Shown: positions 35,245-44,022, counted from the stretch's first letter. The stretch: DNA of 64,000 bases from Pseudomonas triclosanedens (GCF_026686735.1 NZ_CP113432.1:4949001-5013000); one strand, 5' to 3'. Numbers and translations: made by a program. The notes: generated from the letters alone by a model not told the origin.

Positions 35245-35826
35245 ATGGAATCCCTCTTCGTCCCAACCCTGATCGTTGCCCTGGCCGAAATTGGCGACAA
35301 GACGCAACTGCTCGCGCTCGTCCTTGCCGCGCGTTTCCGCAAGCCCTGGCCGATCATCGCCGGGATCATCGCCGCCACCCTGGCCAACCACTTCGCCGCT
35401 GGCGCCGTCGGTAGCTGGGTCGCTTCCTTCTTCTCCGAAACCACACTGAGCTGGGTACTGGCAGCCTCCTTCCTGGCGGTGGCTGCCTGGACACTGATTC
35501 CCGACAAGCTCGACGATGACGAAGAAGGCTCGCTGAAGAAGTTCGGCCCCTTCCTGACCACCCTGATCGCGTTCTTCCTCGCCGAAATGGGCGATAAGAC
35601 CCAGGTGGCTACCGTCATGCTGGCCGCGCAGTACCCGCATTTCTGGCTGGTGGTGATCGGCACCACCCTGGGCATGCTGATCGCCAACGTACCGGTGGTC
35701 CTGGCCGGCAACTTCGCTGCCGAACGCCTGCCGCTCAACCTGATCCGCCGTCTGGCCGCCGCCGCTTTCGCCGTTCTCGGCCTGGCCGCCGCCTGGCATG
35801 CGCTCAGCCTGGGTGGCGCGCTCTGA
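35245..35826 (+). CDS. UPF0016/GDT1 family manganese exporter
   Basis: A 193-residue inner-membrane cation exporter. Two family signatures E-x-G-D-K-T occur at residues 15-20 (AEIGDKTQLLAL) and 114-119 (AEMGDKTQVATV) in inverted-repeat halves, each in a hydrophobic region of three helices. An acidic loop (KLDDDEEGS) sits between the halves. Homologues (MneA, PA4629-like; Gdt1/TMEM165) export Mn2+ or exchange Ca2+/Mn2+ for H+. AGGAAG lies 4 nt before the ATG. The upstream yybP-ykoY riboswitch supports manganese as the cargo. Confidence 0.92.
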   Translation: MESLFVPTLIVALAEIGDKTQLLALVLAARFRKPWPIIAGIIAATLANHFAAGAVGSWVASFFSETTLSWVLAASFLAVAAWTLIPDKLDDDEEGSLKKFGPFLTTLIAFFLAEMGDKTQVATVMLAAQYPHFWLVVIGTTLGMLIANVPVVLAGNFAAERLPLNLIRRLAAAAFAVLGLAAAWHALSLGGAL

Positions 35827-35927
35827 ACTGACGCGCATCGAAAGAGACGCTGGCGCGCCGGCCAATGCCTGTGTATCGCATCCGATACACAGTGGTGCGC
35901 CATCGTCCCTGCACTCAGGAAGGCGCC

Positions 35928-36371
35928 ATGTCGGACAAGGACCTTAAGAAGCTCGCTCGCCAGCACATCGATCTCGCCTGGAACAAGGGGCATCTGGCCC
36001 TGGTCGAGCAGTTCCATAGCCCAGACTTCCTCTACAAGAGCGCCTTCACCGAGCGACCGCTGGACAACCTCGGCTACCGCAAGCTGGTGGAGGAGATCCG
36101 CAGCGGCATGAGCGACCTGGAAGTGGCTGTCGAGGAGTGCATCCGCGAAGGCAACAAGGTCTTCACCTGGAGCACGCTGATGGGCAGTATTTCCCGGCCC
36201 GTGCTGGGCTACCCGGTCAGCGACCGGATCGTCAGCATTTCCGCGATGGGCTTCTGGGTGTTCAACAGCCAGGGGCAGGTGCAGGAGCTCTGTACGTTGT
36301 TCGACATGGAGAGCTTCCGCGCGCAGATGGGGCTGCAGAACCGCCCCTTCTCCGAGAAGGCGCTGCCCTGA
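35928..36371 (+). CDS. SnoaL-like / ester cyclase family protein
   Basis: A 147-residue NTF2-fold protein of the SnoaL-like polyketide-cyclase group. It shows ARQHIDLAWNKGHLALVEQF at the start, then a helix with the RSGMSDLEVAVEECIREGNK hydrophobic pattern, and ends MGFWVFNSQGQVQELCTLFD. Stand-alone bacterial members are usually of unknown function. AGGAAGG lies 4 nt before this ATG. It is 101 bp downstream of the exporter gene with no strong terminator between them. Confidence 0.8.
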   Translation: MSDKDLKKLARQHIDLAWNKGHLALVEQFHSPDFLYKSAFTERPLDNLGYRKLVEEIRSGMSDLEVAVEECIREGNKVFTWSTLMGSISRPVLGYPVSDRIVSISAMGFWVFNSQGQVQELCTLFDMESFRAQMGLQNRPFSEKALP

Positions 36372-36387
36372 GGCACGGCCCTGCAAT

Positions 36388-36417
36388 GAAAAAGACCCGG
36401 TGAACGCCGGGCCTTCC
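36388..36417. terminator. Probable bidirectional terminator
   Basis: AAGACCCGG and CCGGGCCTT around a 6-nt loop (one A-C mismatch), preceded by a short A run, between convergent genes. Confidence 0.65.
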
Positions 36418-36463
36418 TCCGCAGGAATCGAGCACACATCCTGCGCTGCGGGTATCGGGCCGA

Positions 36464-37447
36464 TCACAGATAGTCGTTGGCCTGGAACCAGGCGATTGCC
36501 CGCTCCAGGGTATCCTCCAGCGGCACCCGCGACTCGAACCCCAACTCCTCGCGGGCCTTGCGCCCATCGAGGAACTGCCCTCCGGCCATCACTTCGATCG
36601 CTGTATCGTCCAGCAGCGGCACCTTGCCGGTCAGCCGATAGCGCCAGCGCCCGAGGGTCGCCAGTGCGCGGGCACGATGCAGCGGCATCGGCGTCGGCAC
36701 CGGTTTGCCCAGCAGGCGGGCGATGGTGGCGGTCAGCTCGCCCATCTCGATGTTCTGCCCGGTCAGCAGATAGCGCTCGCCCACTCGCCCGCGCTCCAGC
36801 GCCAGCAAAAGGCCGCGACCGGCCTCGGCCGCGTCGATGACGTTGCGCCGTCCCGGCACGTAGTGAAGCATCTCGTCGTGCCCGATGGCGGTAATCAGGC
36901 GGCCAGTGGTCGGGCCGATATCCAGCTCGCCCAGCACCATGCCCGGAATCCCGATCACCACCGGCAGCCCGCCACGCGCCTGTTCGCGAGCCTGCTCGTC
37001 GAGCGCCCACTTGCACATGACATAGGCGCTCTTGCCAGTAGGCAGGCCCTCGTAGAACAGACCTTCGTGTCCGGGCTGTCCCTGCGGGTGCAGCGGCATG
37101 GCGAAGGCCGAGCCGACATACAGGATGCGCGGCACCTTTGCCTGCAGGCAGGCGGCATAGAAATGATTGGTCTGGTCCAGCGCGCTGGCCACTTCTTCCT
37201 GCCAGCGGCGTGGCCGCACCGGGTAGTAGCCGGCGCTGAATATCACCGCGTCCAGACCGCTCAGCGCACGCGCCATGCCCTGGTGATCGAACAGCTCGGC
37301 CACCCTGCATTCCGGTTCGAGATAGGCCAGCCGCTGGATCTGCGACGATGGCCGGTGGATCAGCACCAACTGGTGTCCCGCGGCCTTGATGGCGCGGGCG
37401 GCGTGATGGCCCAGAAGCCCTGTGGCTCCGAGTACAGCGATTTTCAC
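36464..37447 (-). CDS. NAD-dependent epimerase/dehydratase family protein
   Basis: A 327-residue extended short-chain dehydrogenase. The cofactor motif is VLGATGLLGHHAARAI (GxxGxxG, residues 7-13). VGSAFAMPLHP marks the catalytic Ser strand and SAYVMCKW supplies the Y-x-x-x-K pair. It resembles dihydroflavonol-4-reductase/hopanoid-associated sugar-epimerase-like members, but the substrate is unknown. It ends before a terminator shared with the SnoaL-like gene and lies 57 bp downstream of an M48 protease gene in the same direction. Confidence 0.88.
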   Translation of the reverse strand: MKIAVLGATGLLGHHAARAIKAAGHQLVLIHRPSSQIQRLAYLEPECRVAELFDHQGMARALSGLDAVIFSAGYYPVRPRRWQEEVASALDQTNHFYAACLQAKVPRILYVGSAFAMPLHPQGQPGHEGLFYEGLPTGKSAYVMCKWALDEQAREQARGGLPVVIGIPGMVLGELDIGPTTGRLITAIGHDEMLHYVPGRRNVIDAAEAGRGLLLALERGRVGERYLLTGQNIEMGELTATIARLLGKPVPTPMPLHRARALATLGRWRYRLTGKVPLLDDTAIEVMAGGQFLDGRKAREELGFESRVPLEDTLERAIAWFQANDYL

Positions 37448-37504
37448 GGGCGCTCCCTGTTCACTGAGAAAGCGGCGCTATGACGCGCCGCTCCCGGCTT
37501 CCGC

Positions 37505-38323
37505 TCAGCGGGCCTTGGCTTGCTCGTACAGCGGCATCACTTTCGGAATGGCGGCCTGCAGGTTAGCCATCCGGGTGCTGTCGGCCGGGTGGGTGCTGAG
37601 GATTTCCGGCGGCGCATTGCCGCCAGCCTGGCTCATCTTCTGCCACAGCGTCAGCGCAGCGTTGGGGTTATAGCCGGCACGGGCGGCCAATTCCAGGCCG
37701 ATCAGGTCGGCTTCGTTCTCATTCTGGCGGCTGTTGGGCAAGGTCAGGCTGTATTGCACCACCTGATCGGCCAACTGCATGCTGTCCTTGCCGAGGCCGA
37801 GCAGCGCGCCGCCAAGGTTCTCGCCCATCTGTACCGCATAGGCGCGCGACATGGCTTCGCGGCCATGCTCGCGCAGGGCGTGGGCAATCTCGTGGCCCAT
37901 GACCGCCGCCAGTTCGTCGTCGGTCAGCTTGAGCTGATCGATGAGGCCGGTGTAGACGATGATCTTGCCGCCAGGGCCGCAATTGGCGTTGAGCTCATCG
38001 CTCTTGATTACGTTGACTTCCCACTGCCAGGACGGTGCGTCCGGACGGAAGGTGCCGGTCTGCGGGATCAGCCGCGCGGCGATGGCCTTTACGCGCCTGG
38101 CATCGCTGCTGCTGGCATCCAGCTTGCCGGCTTTGGACGCCTCGCCGAGAGTCTGCTGGTAGGACTGCGCGTACATCTGGTCGACCTGCGCGCTCGACAA
38201 CATGCTGAACATGTTCTGCTTGCGCTCGACGCCAACGACGCCGCCGCTGGTTGTATTCACCTGTTGGCACCCGGCCAGCAAAAGGGCCGCGGCCAGACCG
38301 GCGAAGCGAAATACGCTGGGCAT
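37505..38323 (-). CDS. M48 family metalloprotease lipoprotein
   Basis: A 272-residue LoiP/YcaL-like zinc protease anchored as a lipoprotein. The signal peptide ends in the lipobox LLLAGC (Cys19). The zinc motif HEIAH lies near residue 137 (AAVMGHEIAHALREHGREAM) and the third ligand Glu is in RQNENEADLIGLEL. STHPADSTRMANL is the conserved C-terminal tract. Such proteases act in envelope quality control. CAGGAG lies 6 nt before this ATG. Confidence 0.93.
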   Translation of the reverse strand: MPSVFRFAGLAAALLLAGCQQVNTTSGGVVGVERKQNMFSMLSSAQVDQMYAQSYQQTLGEASKAGKLDASSSDARRVKAIAARLIPQTGTFRPDAPSWQWEVNVIKSDELNANCGPGGKIIVYTGLIDQLKLTDDELAAVMGHEIAHALREHGREAMSRAYAVQMGENLGGALLGLGKDSMQLADQVVQYSLTLPNSRQNENEADLIGLELAARAGYNPNAALTLWQKMSQAGGNAPPEILSTHPADSTRMANLQAAIPKVMPLYEQAKAR

Positions 38324-38513
38324 GATGCACTCCTGAAGCAATTCATTTTCCTTGGACAGCGCGCATGGTAGGCCGCCCCCAGGTGGCCGGCAACCATCCT
38401 GCAACAGGCGGCATACAGGGGCGTTACAACCCTTTACAAGCACCGGCTAAGAATCTCGCGCCACCTGCCGATACAGGAGGAACACGCAAGCTCTGGGACA
38501 TTCGGGTACCCGT

Positions 38514-40652
38514 ATGAAATTCAAGTCGATCCAGTTTTCCGTGGTGGCGCTGGCCGGAGCCAGCGTCTTGGCAGTGGTCGCGGCACTGGTGCTGTACGCG
38601 CTGTTCGCCGGCTCCCGAACCCAGGCCCTGGTGCAGGAGCGTACCCAGGCGCTGCTCGAACAGGTGATCAATGATCGTCTGGTAGCTTTGGCGCGCGGCC
38701 AGGTCAGCCAGATCCAGCGCGAACTGGAGTACCCGCTGACCGTCGCCAAGGACCTCGCCCACACCAATGCGCAGATGGGCAAGCTCGACGCCAGCGGCAC
38801 GCCGGCGCTGGACATCACCCGCGCCGAGATGTCCAACCTGTTGCGCGTCACCGTCGAGCAGAACCCCAAGCTGCTCGACGCCTTCGCCGGCTGGGAACCC
38901 GACGCCTTCGCCGGACGGGACAGCGAATTCGCCGGCCACACCGGCGAGGGTTACGACGCCAGCGGTCGCTTCATGCCGTGGTGGTATCGCAAGGATGGCA
39001 GCCTGACCGTCGAAGCGATGGGGGACACCCTGGAAAGCCAGAAGATGCAGCCTACCGGCGTGCGCGAAGGCGAGTACTACCTGTGCCCGAAAGAGAAGCT
39101 GCAGCCCTGCATCATCGACCCGGCGCCGTATGAGATGGGCGGCAAGATGGTGCTGATGTCTTCATTCAACGCGCCAATCCTGGTCAATGGCCAGTTCAAG
39201 GGGGCGGTGGGCGTGGACCTGTCGCTGGACTTCATCCAGGAACTGCTGAAGAACGCCGACAGCAACCTCTACGACGGCGCAGGCGAGATGGCGCTGATCT
39301 CCAGCAACGGTCGCCTGGTGGCTTACACCAAGGACCCCGCCAAGCTCGGTGAGCCCGCCAGCAGCGTGCTGGATTCCAACGAAGTCGCCAACCTGTCCAG
39401 GCTCACCCTGGACCAGCCGCTGACCTCCGTCGACAAGGAGCACGGCCACATCGAGCTGTTCCTGCCATTCACCATCGCCGACACCGGCGCGCGCTGGACG
39501 CTGATGCTGCAACTGCCACAGGAAGCGCTGCTGGGCGAACTGAACAAACTGCAATCGGACCTGAAGTCCCAGCGCGACAGCGATGCCCTGGGCATGACCC
39601 TGGTGGGCCTGCTGATCGCCGCCATCGGCCTCGCGGTGATCTGGTTGGTCGGCCACGGCATCGCCCGTCCGCTGCGCCAACTGGTCGGCATGCTCGATGA
39701 CATCGCCAAGGGCGAAGGCGACCTGACCCGCCGGCTTTCCAGCGACCGCGCTGACGAACTGGGCTCCATCGCCAGGGGTTTCAACACCTTCCTCGGCAAG
39801 CTGCAGGGCATGATCGGCCAGGTAGTCACCTCGGTGCAGCATGTCAGCGACTCCTCGGAACACACCGCCGACATCGCCATCCGCACCAACCAGGGCGTGC
39901 AGAAGCAACTGGCCGAGATCGAGCTGGTAGCCACGGCCGTCCACGAGATGACAGCCACCGCCCAGGACGTGGCGCGCAACGCTACCCATGCGGCGGAAGC
40001 TGCCAATCACGCAGACCAGGCCGCGCACCAGGGCAAGCGCATCGTCGAGAGCAGTGCGACGGCGATCCAGGCGTTGGCCAGCGAGATCGGTCGTGCAGTC
40101 GGCGTGGTCCAGACCCTGGCCCGCGACAGCGAGAACATCAACGCGATCCTCGTCGCCATCCGCGGCATCGCCGAACAGACCAACCTGCTGGCGCTCAACG
40201 CCGCCATCGAAGCGGCGCGTGCCGGTGAGCAGGGGCGTGGTTTCGCGGTGGTCGCCGACGAAGTGCGCAACCTGGCGCAGAAGACCCAGCAGGCCACCGA
40301 AGAAATCCAGTCGATGATCCAGCAACTGCAACAGGGCACCCGCGAAGTCGTGCAGGTGATGCAGGAAAGCCAGGACAGGACCGACGACAGCGTGCGCCAT
40401 GCCCAGGAAGCGGCACAGGCTCTGGAGTCGATCACCCAGGCAGTGTCGGTGATCAACGACATGAACACCCAGATCGCCAGCGCCGCCGAGGAGCAGAGCG
40501 CGGTGGCCGAAGACATCAACCGCAACGTCAGCAATATCGGCATGGTCGCCAACCAGGTCGCCGGCGGCGCGGACGAAGCGTCCCAGGCCAGCGCCGAACT
40601 GACCAAGCTGGCCGAGCAGCAACGCCGGCTGGTGAATCAGTTCAAGGTGTAA
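38514..40652 (+). CDS. Methyl-accepting chemotaxis protein with dCache domain
   Basis: A 712-residue chemoreceptor. It has TM1 (about residues 9-32), a large periplasmic double-Cache sensor (about 40-340), TM2 (about 360-380), HAMP (to about 435) and a cytoplasmic signalling domain. The tip [20 protein letters not shown] lies near residue 555. The sensor contains a Cys pair in [17 protein letters not shown] that could form a disulfide, and [16 protein letters not shown], usual for the distal Cache pocket. The receptor corresponds to PA4633 by recalled synteny. The ligand cannot be read from sequence. Confidence 0.93.
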   Translation: MKFKSIQFSVVALAGASVLAVVAALVLYALFAGSRTQALVQERTQALLEQVINDRLVALARGQVSQIQRELEYPLTVAKDLAHTNAQMGKLDASGTPALDITRAEMSNLLRVTVEQNPKLLDAFAGWEPDAFAGRDSEFAGHTGEGYDASGRFMPWWYRKDGSLTVEAMGDTLESQKMQPTGVREGEYYLCPKEKLQPCIIDPAPYEMGGKMVLMSSFNAPILVNGQFKGAVGVDLSLDFIQELLKNADSNLYDGAGEMALISSNGRLVAYTKDPAKLGEPASSVLDSNEVANLSRLTLDQPLTSVDKEHGHIELFLPFTIADTGARWTLMLQLPQEALLGELNKLQSDLKSQRDSDALGMTLVGLLIAAIGLAVIWLVGHGIARPLRQLVGMLDDIAKGEGDLTRRLSSDRADELGSIARGFNTFLGKLQGMIGQVVTSVQHVSDSSEHTADIAIRTNQGVQKQLAEIELVATAVHEMTATAQDVARNATHAAEAANHADQAAHQGKRIVESSATAIQALASEIGRAVGVVQTLARDSENINAILVAIRGIAEQTNLLALNAAIEAARAGEQGRGFAVVADEVRNLAQKTQQATEEIQSMIQQLQQGTREVVQVMQESQDRTDDSVRHAQEAAQALESITQAVSVINDMNTQIASAAEEQSAVAEDINRNVSNIGMVANQVAGGADEASQASAELTKLAEQQRRLVNQFKV

Positions 40653-40660
40653 GTCCCGAT

Positions 40661-40776
40661 TACCTGCAGGAGCGGCCTCGAGTAGCGCTCCTGCAGGGAT
40701 ATTTCAGCGTCAGGCGATTCTTGATCCCCAGGGAGCGGACTCCGCCGCGCTGGATTTCACGGACAAGGTCCGCGCC
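40661..40776. repeat. REP-like palindromic repeat pair
   Basis: CCTGCAGGAGCG and CGCTCCTGCAGG (40663-40674 and 40686-40697) form a perfect 12-bp stem around an 11-nt loop. A second unit, AGGGAGCGGACTCCGCCGCG, follows at 40730-40749, and GGACAAGGTCCGCGC lies in the next 30 bases. These resemble the 'AGGAGCGG...' repetitive extragenic palindromes of pseudomonads. The location between convergent genes is typical and may also serve as a terminator. Confidence 0.6.
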
Positions 40777-40791
40777 TGTGAGGGAAGCGGC

Positions 40792-41403
40792 TCAAGCCGG
40801 CGTCAGGCACTCCGGCCCGTTGCACGTGGGGTCGTTGACGAAGTGCGCCAGCACCTGCTCGCGCAGCCGCGCCTGGGGCAGTTGCAGCAGCTCCAGCAAC
40901 CGCGCGGTATCGGTATCGTTCGACAGCCACTGCTCCTGTTCTCGCGCATCGAGGATCAACGGCCGGCGCATGTCGCCCGCGGCCTGGGTCAGCATTGCCA
41001 CGCTGTAATAGGTGTGCCCTTCCACCGGGTACGCCTCCCATACCCCGGCGAAACAGATCAGACCGCCACCGGAAACCCAGTGCGGCCGCTTGCGCACGCC
41101 GCGCCACTCATAAAAGCCATTGGCCGGCAGCAGGCAACGGCGCTGCGCGAAGGCATTGCGGAACATCGGCTGTTCGGCGATGGTTTCCACTCGCGCGTGG
41201 GCGGGAGTCCGCGACAGATCCTTCAGCCACGCAGGAGTCAGCCCCCAGCGCGCCAGCTCGGCGCAGCGCACGCCACCCTCTTCGCGCAGCATCAGCACGC
41301 GCGCGCCAGGCGCAAGATTCCATTGCGGCTGCAGATCGGCGGGAAAGCCTGCGCTCTCGGCAAGCTCGCGATTCCAGCGGAACAGGGCATAACGGCTGGT
41401 CAT
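40792..41403 (-). CDS. SRAP (HMCES/YedK-like) domain protein, catalytic residues missing
   Basis: A 203-residue protein with the SRAP fold: QPQWNLAPGARVLML, AHARVETIAEQPMFR, LLPANGFYEWR and MRRPLILDARE align with E. coli YedK. Active SRAP proteins form a DNA-protein crosslink to abasic sites through Cys2. Here residue 2 is Thr (MTSRYALF), the Asn of the INARVET motif is His69, and the His before RRP is Asp144; only Glu99 remains. Crosslinking chemistry is therefore unlikely, and the protein may bind DNA or RNA in another way. No alternative start supplies a Met-Cys N-terminus. Confidence 0.82.
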   Translation of the reverse strand: MTSRYALFRWNRELAESAGFPADLQPQWNLAPGARVLMLREEGGVRCAELARWGLTPAWLKDLSRTPAHARVETIAEQPMFRNAFAQRRCLLPANGFYEWRGVRKRPHWVSGGGLICFAGVWEAYPVEGHTYYSVAMLTQAAGDMRRPLILDAREQEQWLSNDTDTARLLELLQLPQARLREQVLAHFVNDPTCNGPECLTPA

Positions 41404-41422
41404 GGGGACTCGGAGAGAAGAT

Positions 41423-41689
41423 TCAGCACAGCAGGACGCCCGGACCAGCCTCCATGTCGTCGACCGGCCCGGGAACGGGTTGCGCGGCATTGTACGCGGC
41501 GATCAACTCCCGCGCGCGCTCGGCATGGTCATCCTCGACCCACAGGTGCAACAACCCGAGCATCGGCAACTCGCCGATACCGCCGAGCAGGTGGCGCCCT
41601 CCCAGGTGCGAAGAAATGCCCTCGCTGGCCAGCATTGCGACCAGCAACTCGGCCTCTATCAGGTCCGCAGGCTCGTAGACTCGCTGCAT
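41423..41689 (-). CDS. DUF2007 putative signal-transducing protein
   Basis: An 88-residue protein of the DUF2007 (GlnB-like 'putative signal transducing') family. It opens MQRVYEPADLIEAELLVAML and continues EGISSHLGGRHLLGGIG and LWVEDDHAERARELIAAYN, the standard ferredoxin-like fold. It overlaps the stop of the CPxCG gene by one base (TGATG), so the two are translationally coupled, and it lies 19 bp before the SRAP gene. The three probably form one operon. Function unknown. Confidence 0.83.
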   Translation of the reverse strand: MQRVYEPADLIEAELLVAMLASEGISSHLGGRHLLGGIGELPMLGLLHLWVEDDHAERARELIAAYNAAQPVPGPVDDMEAGPGVLLC

Positions 41690-41871
41690 CAGTCGTCCTC
41701 GCGCTGAACGTCGAGCGACCAGTCCACACCGTCGGTGCGCAACTGGAACAGGATCGGCCGGCAACACACCGGACAGTCTTCATAGTAGCTCTGGTCGCCG
41801 CCGGAAAGGTCGAGCACGGTATCGGCCGGCTCGCCACAATAAGGACAGATGTATGCCTGAGTCTCTAGCAT
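41689..41871 (-). CDS. CPXCG motif-containing cysteine-rich protein
   Basis: A 60-residue protein with two CPxC knuckles, ICPYCGEPAD and EDCPVCCRPI, likely binding one zinc (CPXCG family). An acidic tail (DVQREDD) follows. GGAG lies 7 nt before the ATG at 41871; a GTG four codons upstream lacks such a site. First gene of a small operon with DUF2007 and the SRAP protein. Confidence 0.85.
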   Translation of the reverse strand: MLETQAYICPYCGEPADTVLDLSGGDQSYYEDCPVCCRPILFQLRTDGVDWSLDVQREDD

Positions 41872-42013
41872 CGCTGGCTCCACTGTGACTTCCGTTTATA
41901 ATCGCGCGGTCTTCAAGGGTGCCCGTCGCGACCATTCGGTCCCGGCAACAACCCTCCGGGCCGCCTAGCGCGCACCCCGGCCCGTGATACCCCATGAATT
42001 TCAAGAGAGCATG

Positions 42014-43168
42014 ATGGGCGAGTTCGAAGCCATCCGACCGTACAACGACGCCGAAGTCCCGGCCGTCCTGCAACGCCTGCTGAGCGATGACGCCTTCCTC
42101 GGCGCGCTCGCGCGTTACCGTTTCCCGCGCCTGTCCGGCCCGCTCGGCTGGCTGCTCAGACCACTTATAGCCCATCGCCTGGCTCGCGAAGTCACCGGCA
42201 TCCGCAGCGTCGTCGCACTGCAGGACAAGTTCGAGCCCTACGTCGACCGTACCATCGAGCATGCTACCGACGGCGTCACCTACTCCGGCGTCGAGCGCCT
42301 GAAGCCCGGCCGCGCCTACCTGTTCATCGCCAATCACCGCGATATCGTGATGGACCCGGCCTTCTGCAATTACGCGATATTCCATGCCAAGCTGCCGACG
42401 CCGCGCATCGCCATCGGCGACAACCTGCTGCAGAAGCCCTTCGTCAGCGACCTGATGCGCCTGAACAAGAGCTTCATCGTGCACCGCTCGATCAGCGGCC
42501 GCCGCGAGAAGCTGGCGGCGTACCAGAACCTCTCGGCCTATATCAACCACTCGATCTGCAAGGACATCCAGTCGATCTGGATCGCCCAGGCCGAAGGCCG
42601 TGCCAAGGACGGTGACGACCGCACCGACTCGGCGATCCTCAAGATGTTCCACATGAGCCGCAAGGACGAGCCGTTCGCCGAGGTGATCCGCGAGCTGCAC
42701 CTGATACCGGTGTCCATCAGCTACGAATACGACCCGTGCGACGCCGCCAAGGCACGCGAACTGTTCACCCGCGCGACCACAGGCGAGTACCGCAAGGCGC
42801 CGGGCGAAGACGACCGCAGCATCGTGCAGGGCATCACCGGCTACAAGGGCCGGGTACACATCAACTTCGGCGAGGAAATCACCGGAGAATTTAGCGATGC
42901 CAAGCAGCTAGCCGCCGAACTGGACCGCCAGATCCTCGGCAACTACCGGTTGTTCCCGGTGCACTATCTCGCCTACGAGGCATCCGATCTGCGCGATCCG
43001 GCATTGCAGGTGCCCAGCGTCGACAGCCTGTTCAATGGCGAAGAACTGCGCCGCGCCCGCACCGAATGGGAGCGCCGATTGGCCGCCTGCCCCACGGAGC
43101 ACCGCGCGCACCTGATATTGCAGTACGCCAATCCGGTACTGAACCAGTACCGGATCAAGCAGTCATGA
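42014..43168 (+). CDS. 1-acyl-sn-glycerol-3-phosphate acyltransferase-like protein
   Basis: A 384-residue acyltransferase of the PlsC/PlsB superfamily. Block I is LFIANHRDIVMDPAF (H108 to D114), which gives HX5D instead of HX4D unless Asp110 is used. PRIAIGDNLLQKPFVSDLMR, SFIVHRSISGRREK, WIAQAEGRAKDG (EGR, block III) and LIPVSISYEYDP (block IV) follow in order. No clear transmembrane helix is seen, so attachment to the membrane is probably peripheral. AAGAGAG favours ATG 42014 over ATG 42011 or GTG 41984. The acyl acceptor is not certain. Confidence 0.85.
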   Translation: MGEFEAIRPYNDAEVPAVLQRLLSDDAFLGALARYRFPRLSGPLGWLLRPLIAHRLAREVTGIRSVVALQDKFEPYVDRTIEHATDGVTYSGVERLKPGRAYLFIANHRDIVMDPAFCNYAIFHAKLPTPRIAIGDNLLQKPFVSDLMRLNKSFIVHRSISGRREKLAAYQNLSAYINHSICKDIQSIWIAQAEGRAKDGDDRTDSAILKMFHMSRKDEPFAEVIRELHLIPVSISYEYDPCDAAKARELFTRATTGEYRKAPGEDDRSIVQGITGYKGRVHINFGEEITGEFSDAKQLAAELDRQILGNYRLFPVHYLAYEASDLRDPALQVPSVDSLFNGEELRRARTEWERRLAACPTEHRAHLILQYANPVLNQYRIKQS

Positions 43169-43195
43169 AAAAAGGCGCCCTTGGGCGCCTTTTTT
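43168..43195. terminator. Bidirectional terminator
   Basis: AAAAAAGGCGCCC and GGGCGCCTTTTTT separated by two bases (effective loop somewhat larger), between convergent genes. Confidence 0.9.
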
Positions 43196-43208
43196 CATGC
43201 TCCAGCCA

Positions 43209-43487
43209 TCACAGCCGCGTGCTGTACCAGCTCACAGCCAGCGCCAGCGCCAGGCAGGCGAAACCGAAACGGTAGAAGAATCGATTCAGACGGGCCAATG
43301 GCTCAATGGCGGAAAGCGGTTGCGGCTGCACTTCACTATCAGCCACCAGGCGCTCCAGTGCCAGCCGTTCGCGACGGCGAGTCGCCAGCAGCAGCCATGC
43401 GCCGGCAAGGGCAAAGAACAGGGCCAGATCATTGAGAATCCGACCGGGATGGGCCTGGAACAGGTTCCAGAACGCCTGCAGCGACAT
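43209..43487 (-). CDS. Small two-helix membrane protein of unknown function
   Basis: A 92-residue protein with two predicted membrane helices, LNDLALFFALAGAWLLLAT (about 18-37) and FYRFGFACLALALAVSWYST (about 70-90). A basic loop RRRERLALERLV lies between them. GGAGG lies 5 nt before the ATG. No family recognised; conserved small Pseudomonas proteins of this kind are known only as hypothetical. Confidence 0.75.
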   Translation of the reverse strand: MSLQAFWNLFQAHPGRILNDLALFFALAGAWLLLATRRRERLALERLVADSEVQPQPLSAIEPLARLNRFFYRFGFACLALALAVSWYSTRL

Positions 43488-43753
43488 CGCAACCTCCGCT
43501 TCAGGACTGCAACTCCAGTTATCGCGAAGGAAAGCCGGGGGTGAGTCTGCAAGATGAACGGGCATGACCCGTCATGGATGGGAAACAATCGTCACGCATT
43601 TTATCCGCTGGCCAGTCGCCGCAGCCAGTGCGTAACGCTTATTTACGACGAGCGTAAGAGTTATCGAGAAACGGTCTAAGACCTTTGCGATGCCTGGCAT
43701 GCCACTGGCTTTATCGACTTTGCCCATCCGGTCATTCGCCAAGGAGATTCGCC

Positions 43754-43960
43754 ATGCTCGATATCGTCCCCCACGAAAATGCGTACCTGATCGAACACCT
43801 GGAAGAAATCGAAGCCGTCGTCACCGAACTGTCCTTCAACGTCCAGGATGACCACTGGCTGGTCTACACCCAGGCCAGCGGCCATGAGCATCTGGACCTG
43901 CCGGAAACCGACGAGCGCGTGCGCCTCTGCGAAATCGATCCATATCGCCAGGCGGCCTGA
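43754..43960 (+). CDS. Conserved 68-aa protein of unknown function
   Basis: A soluble acidic protein (MLDIVPHENAYLIEHLEEIE) without recognised domain. AAGGAG lies 7 nt before the ATG and a strong terminator follows the stop, so the gene is well delimited. The 266 bp upstream are otherwise empty apart from its promoter region. Confidence 0.75.
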   Translation: MLDIVPHENAYLIEHLEEIEAVVTELSFNVQDDHWLVYTQASGHEHLDLPETDERVRLCEIDPYRQAA

Positions 43961-43980
43961 CCGAGACGATCCGCTCCATG

Positions 43981-44008
43981 AAAAAGCCCGGCCGGAGCCG
44001 GGCTTTTT
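43981..44008. terminator. Bidirectional terminator
   Basis: AAAAAGCCCGGC and GCCGGGCTTTTT with a short loop, between the convergent 68-aa gene and the YajG-like gene. Confidence 0.92.
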
Positions 44009-44022
44009 CATATCCGCATCGA

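Noticed and set aside
35217..37310. 697-codon minus-strand frame across the UPF0016 and SnoaL-like genes
   Set aside because: It overlaps the riboswitch leader and real genes on both strands, and has no motifs of its own.
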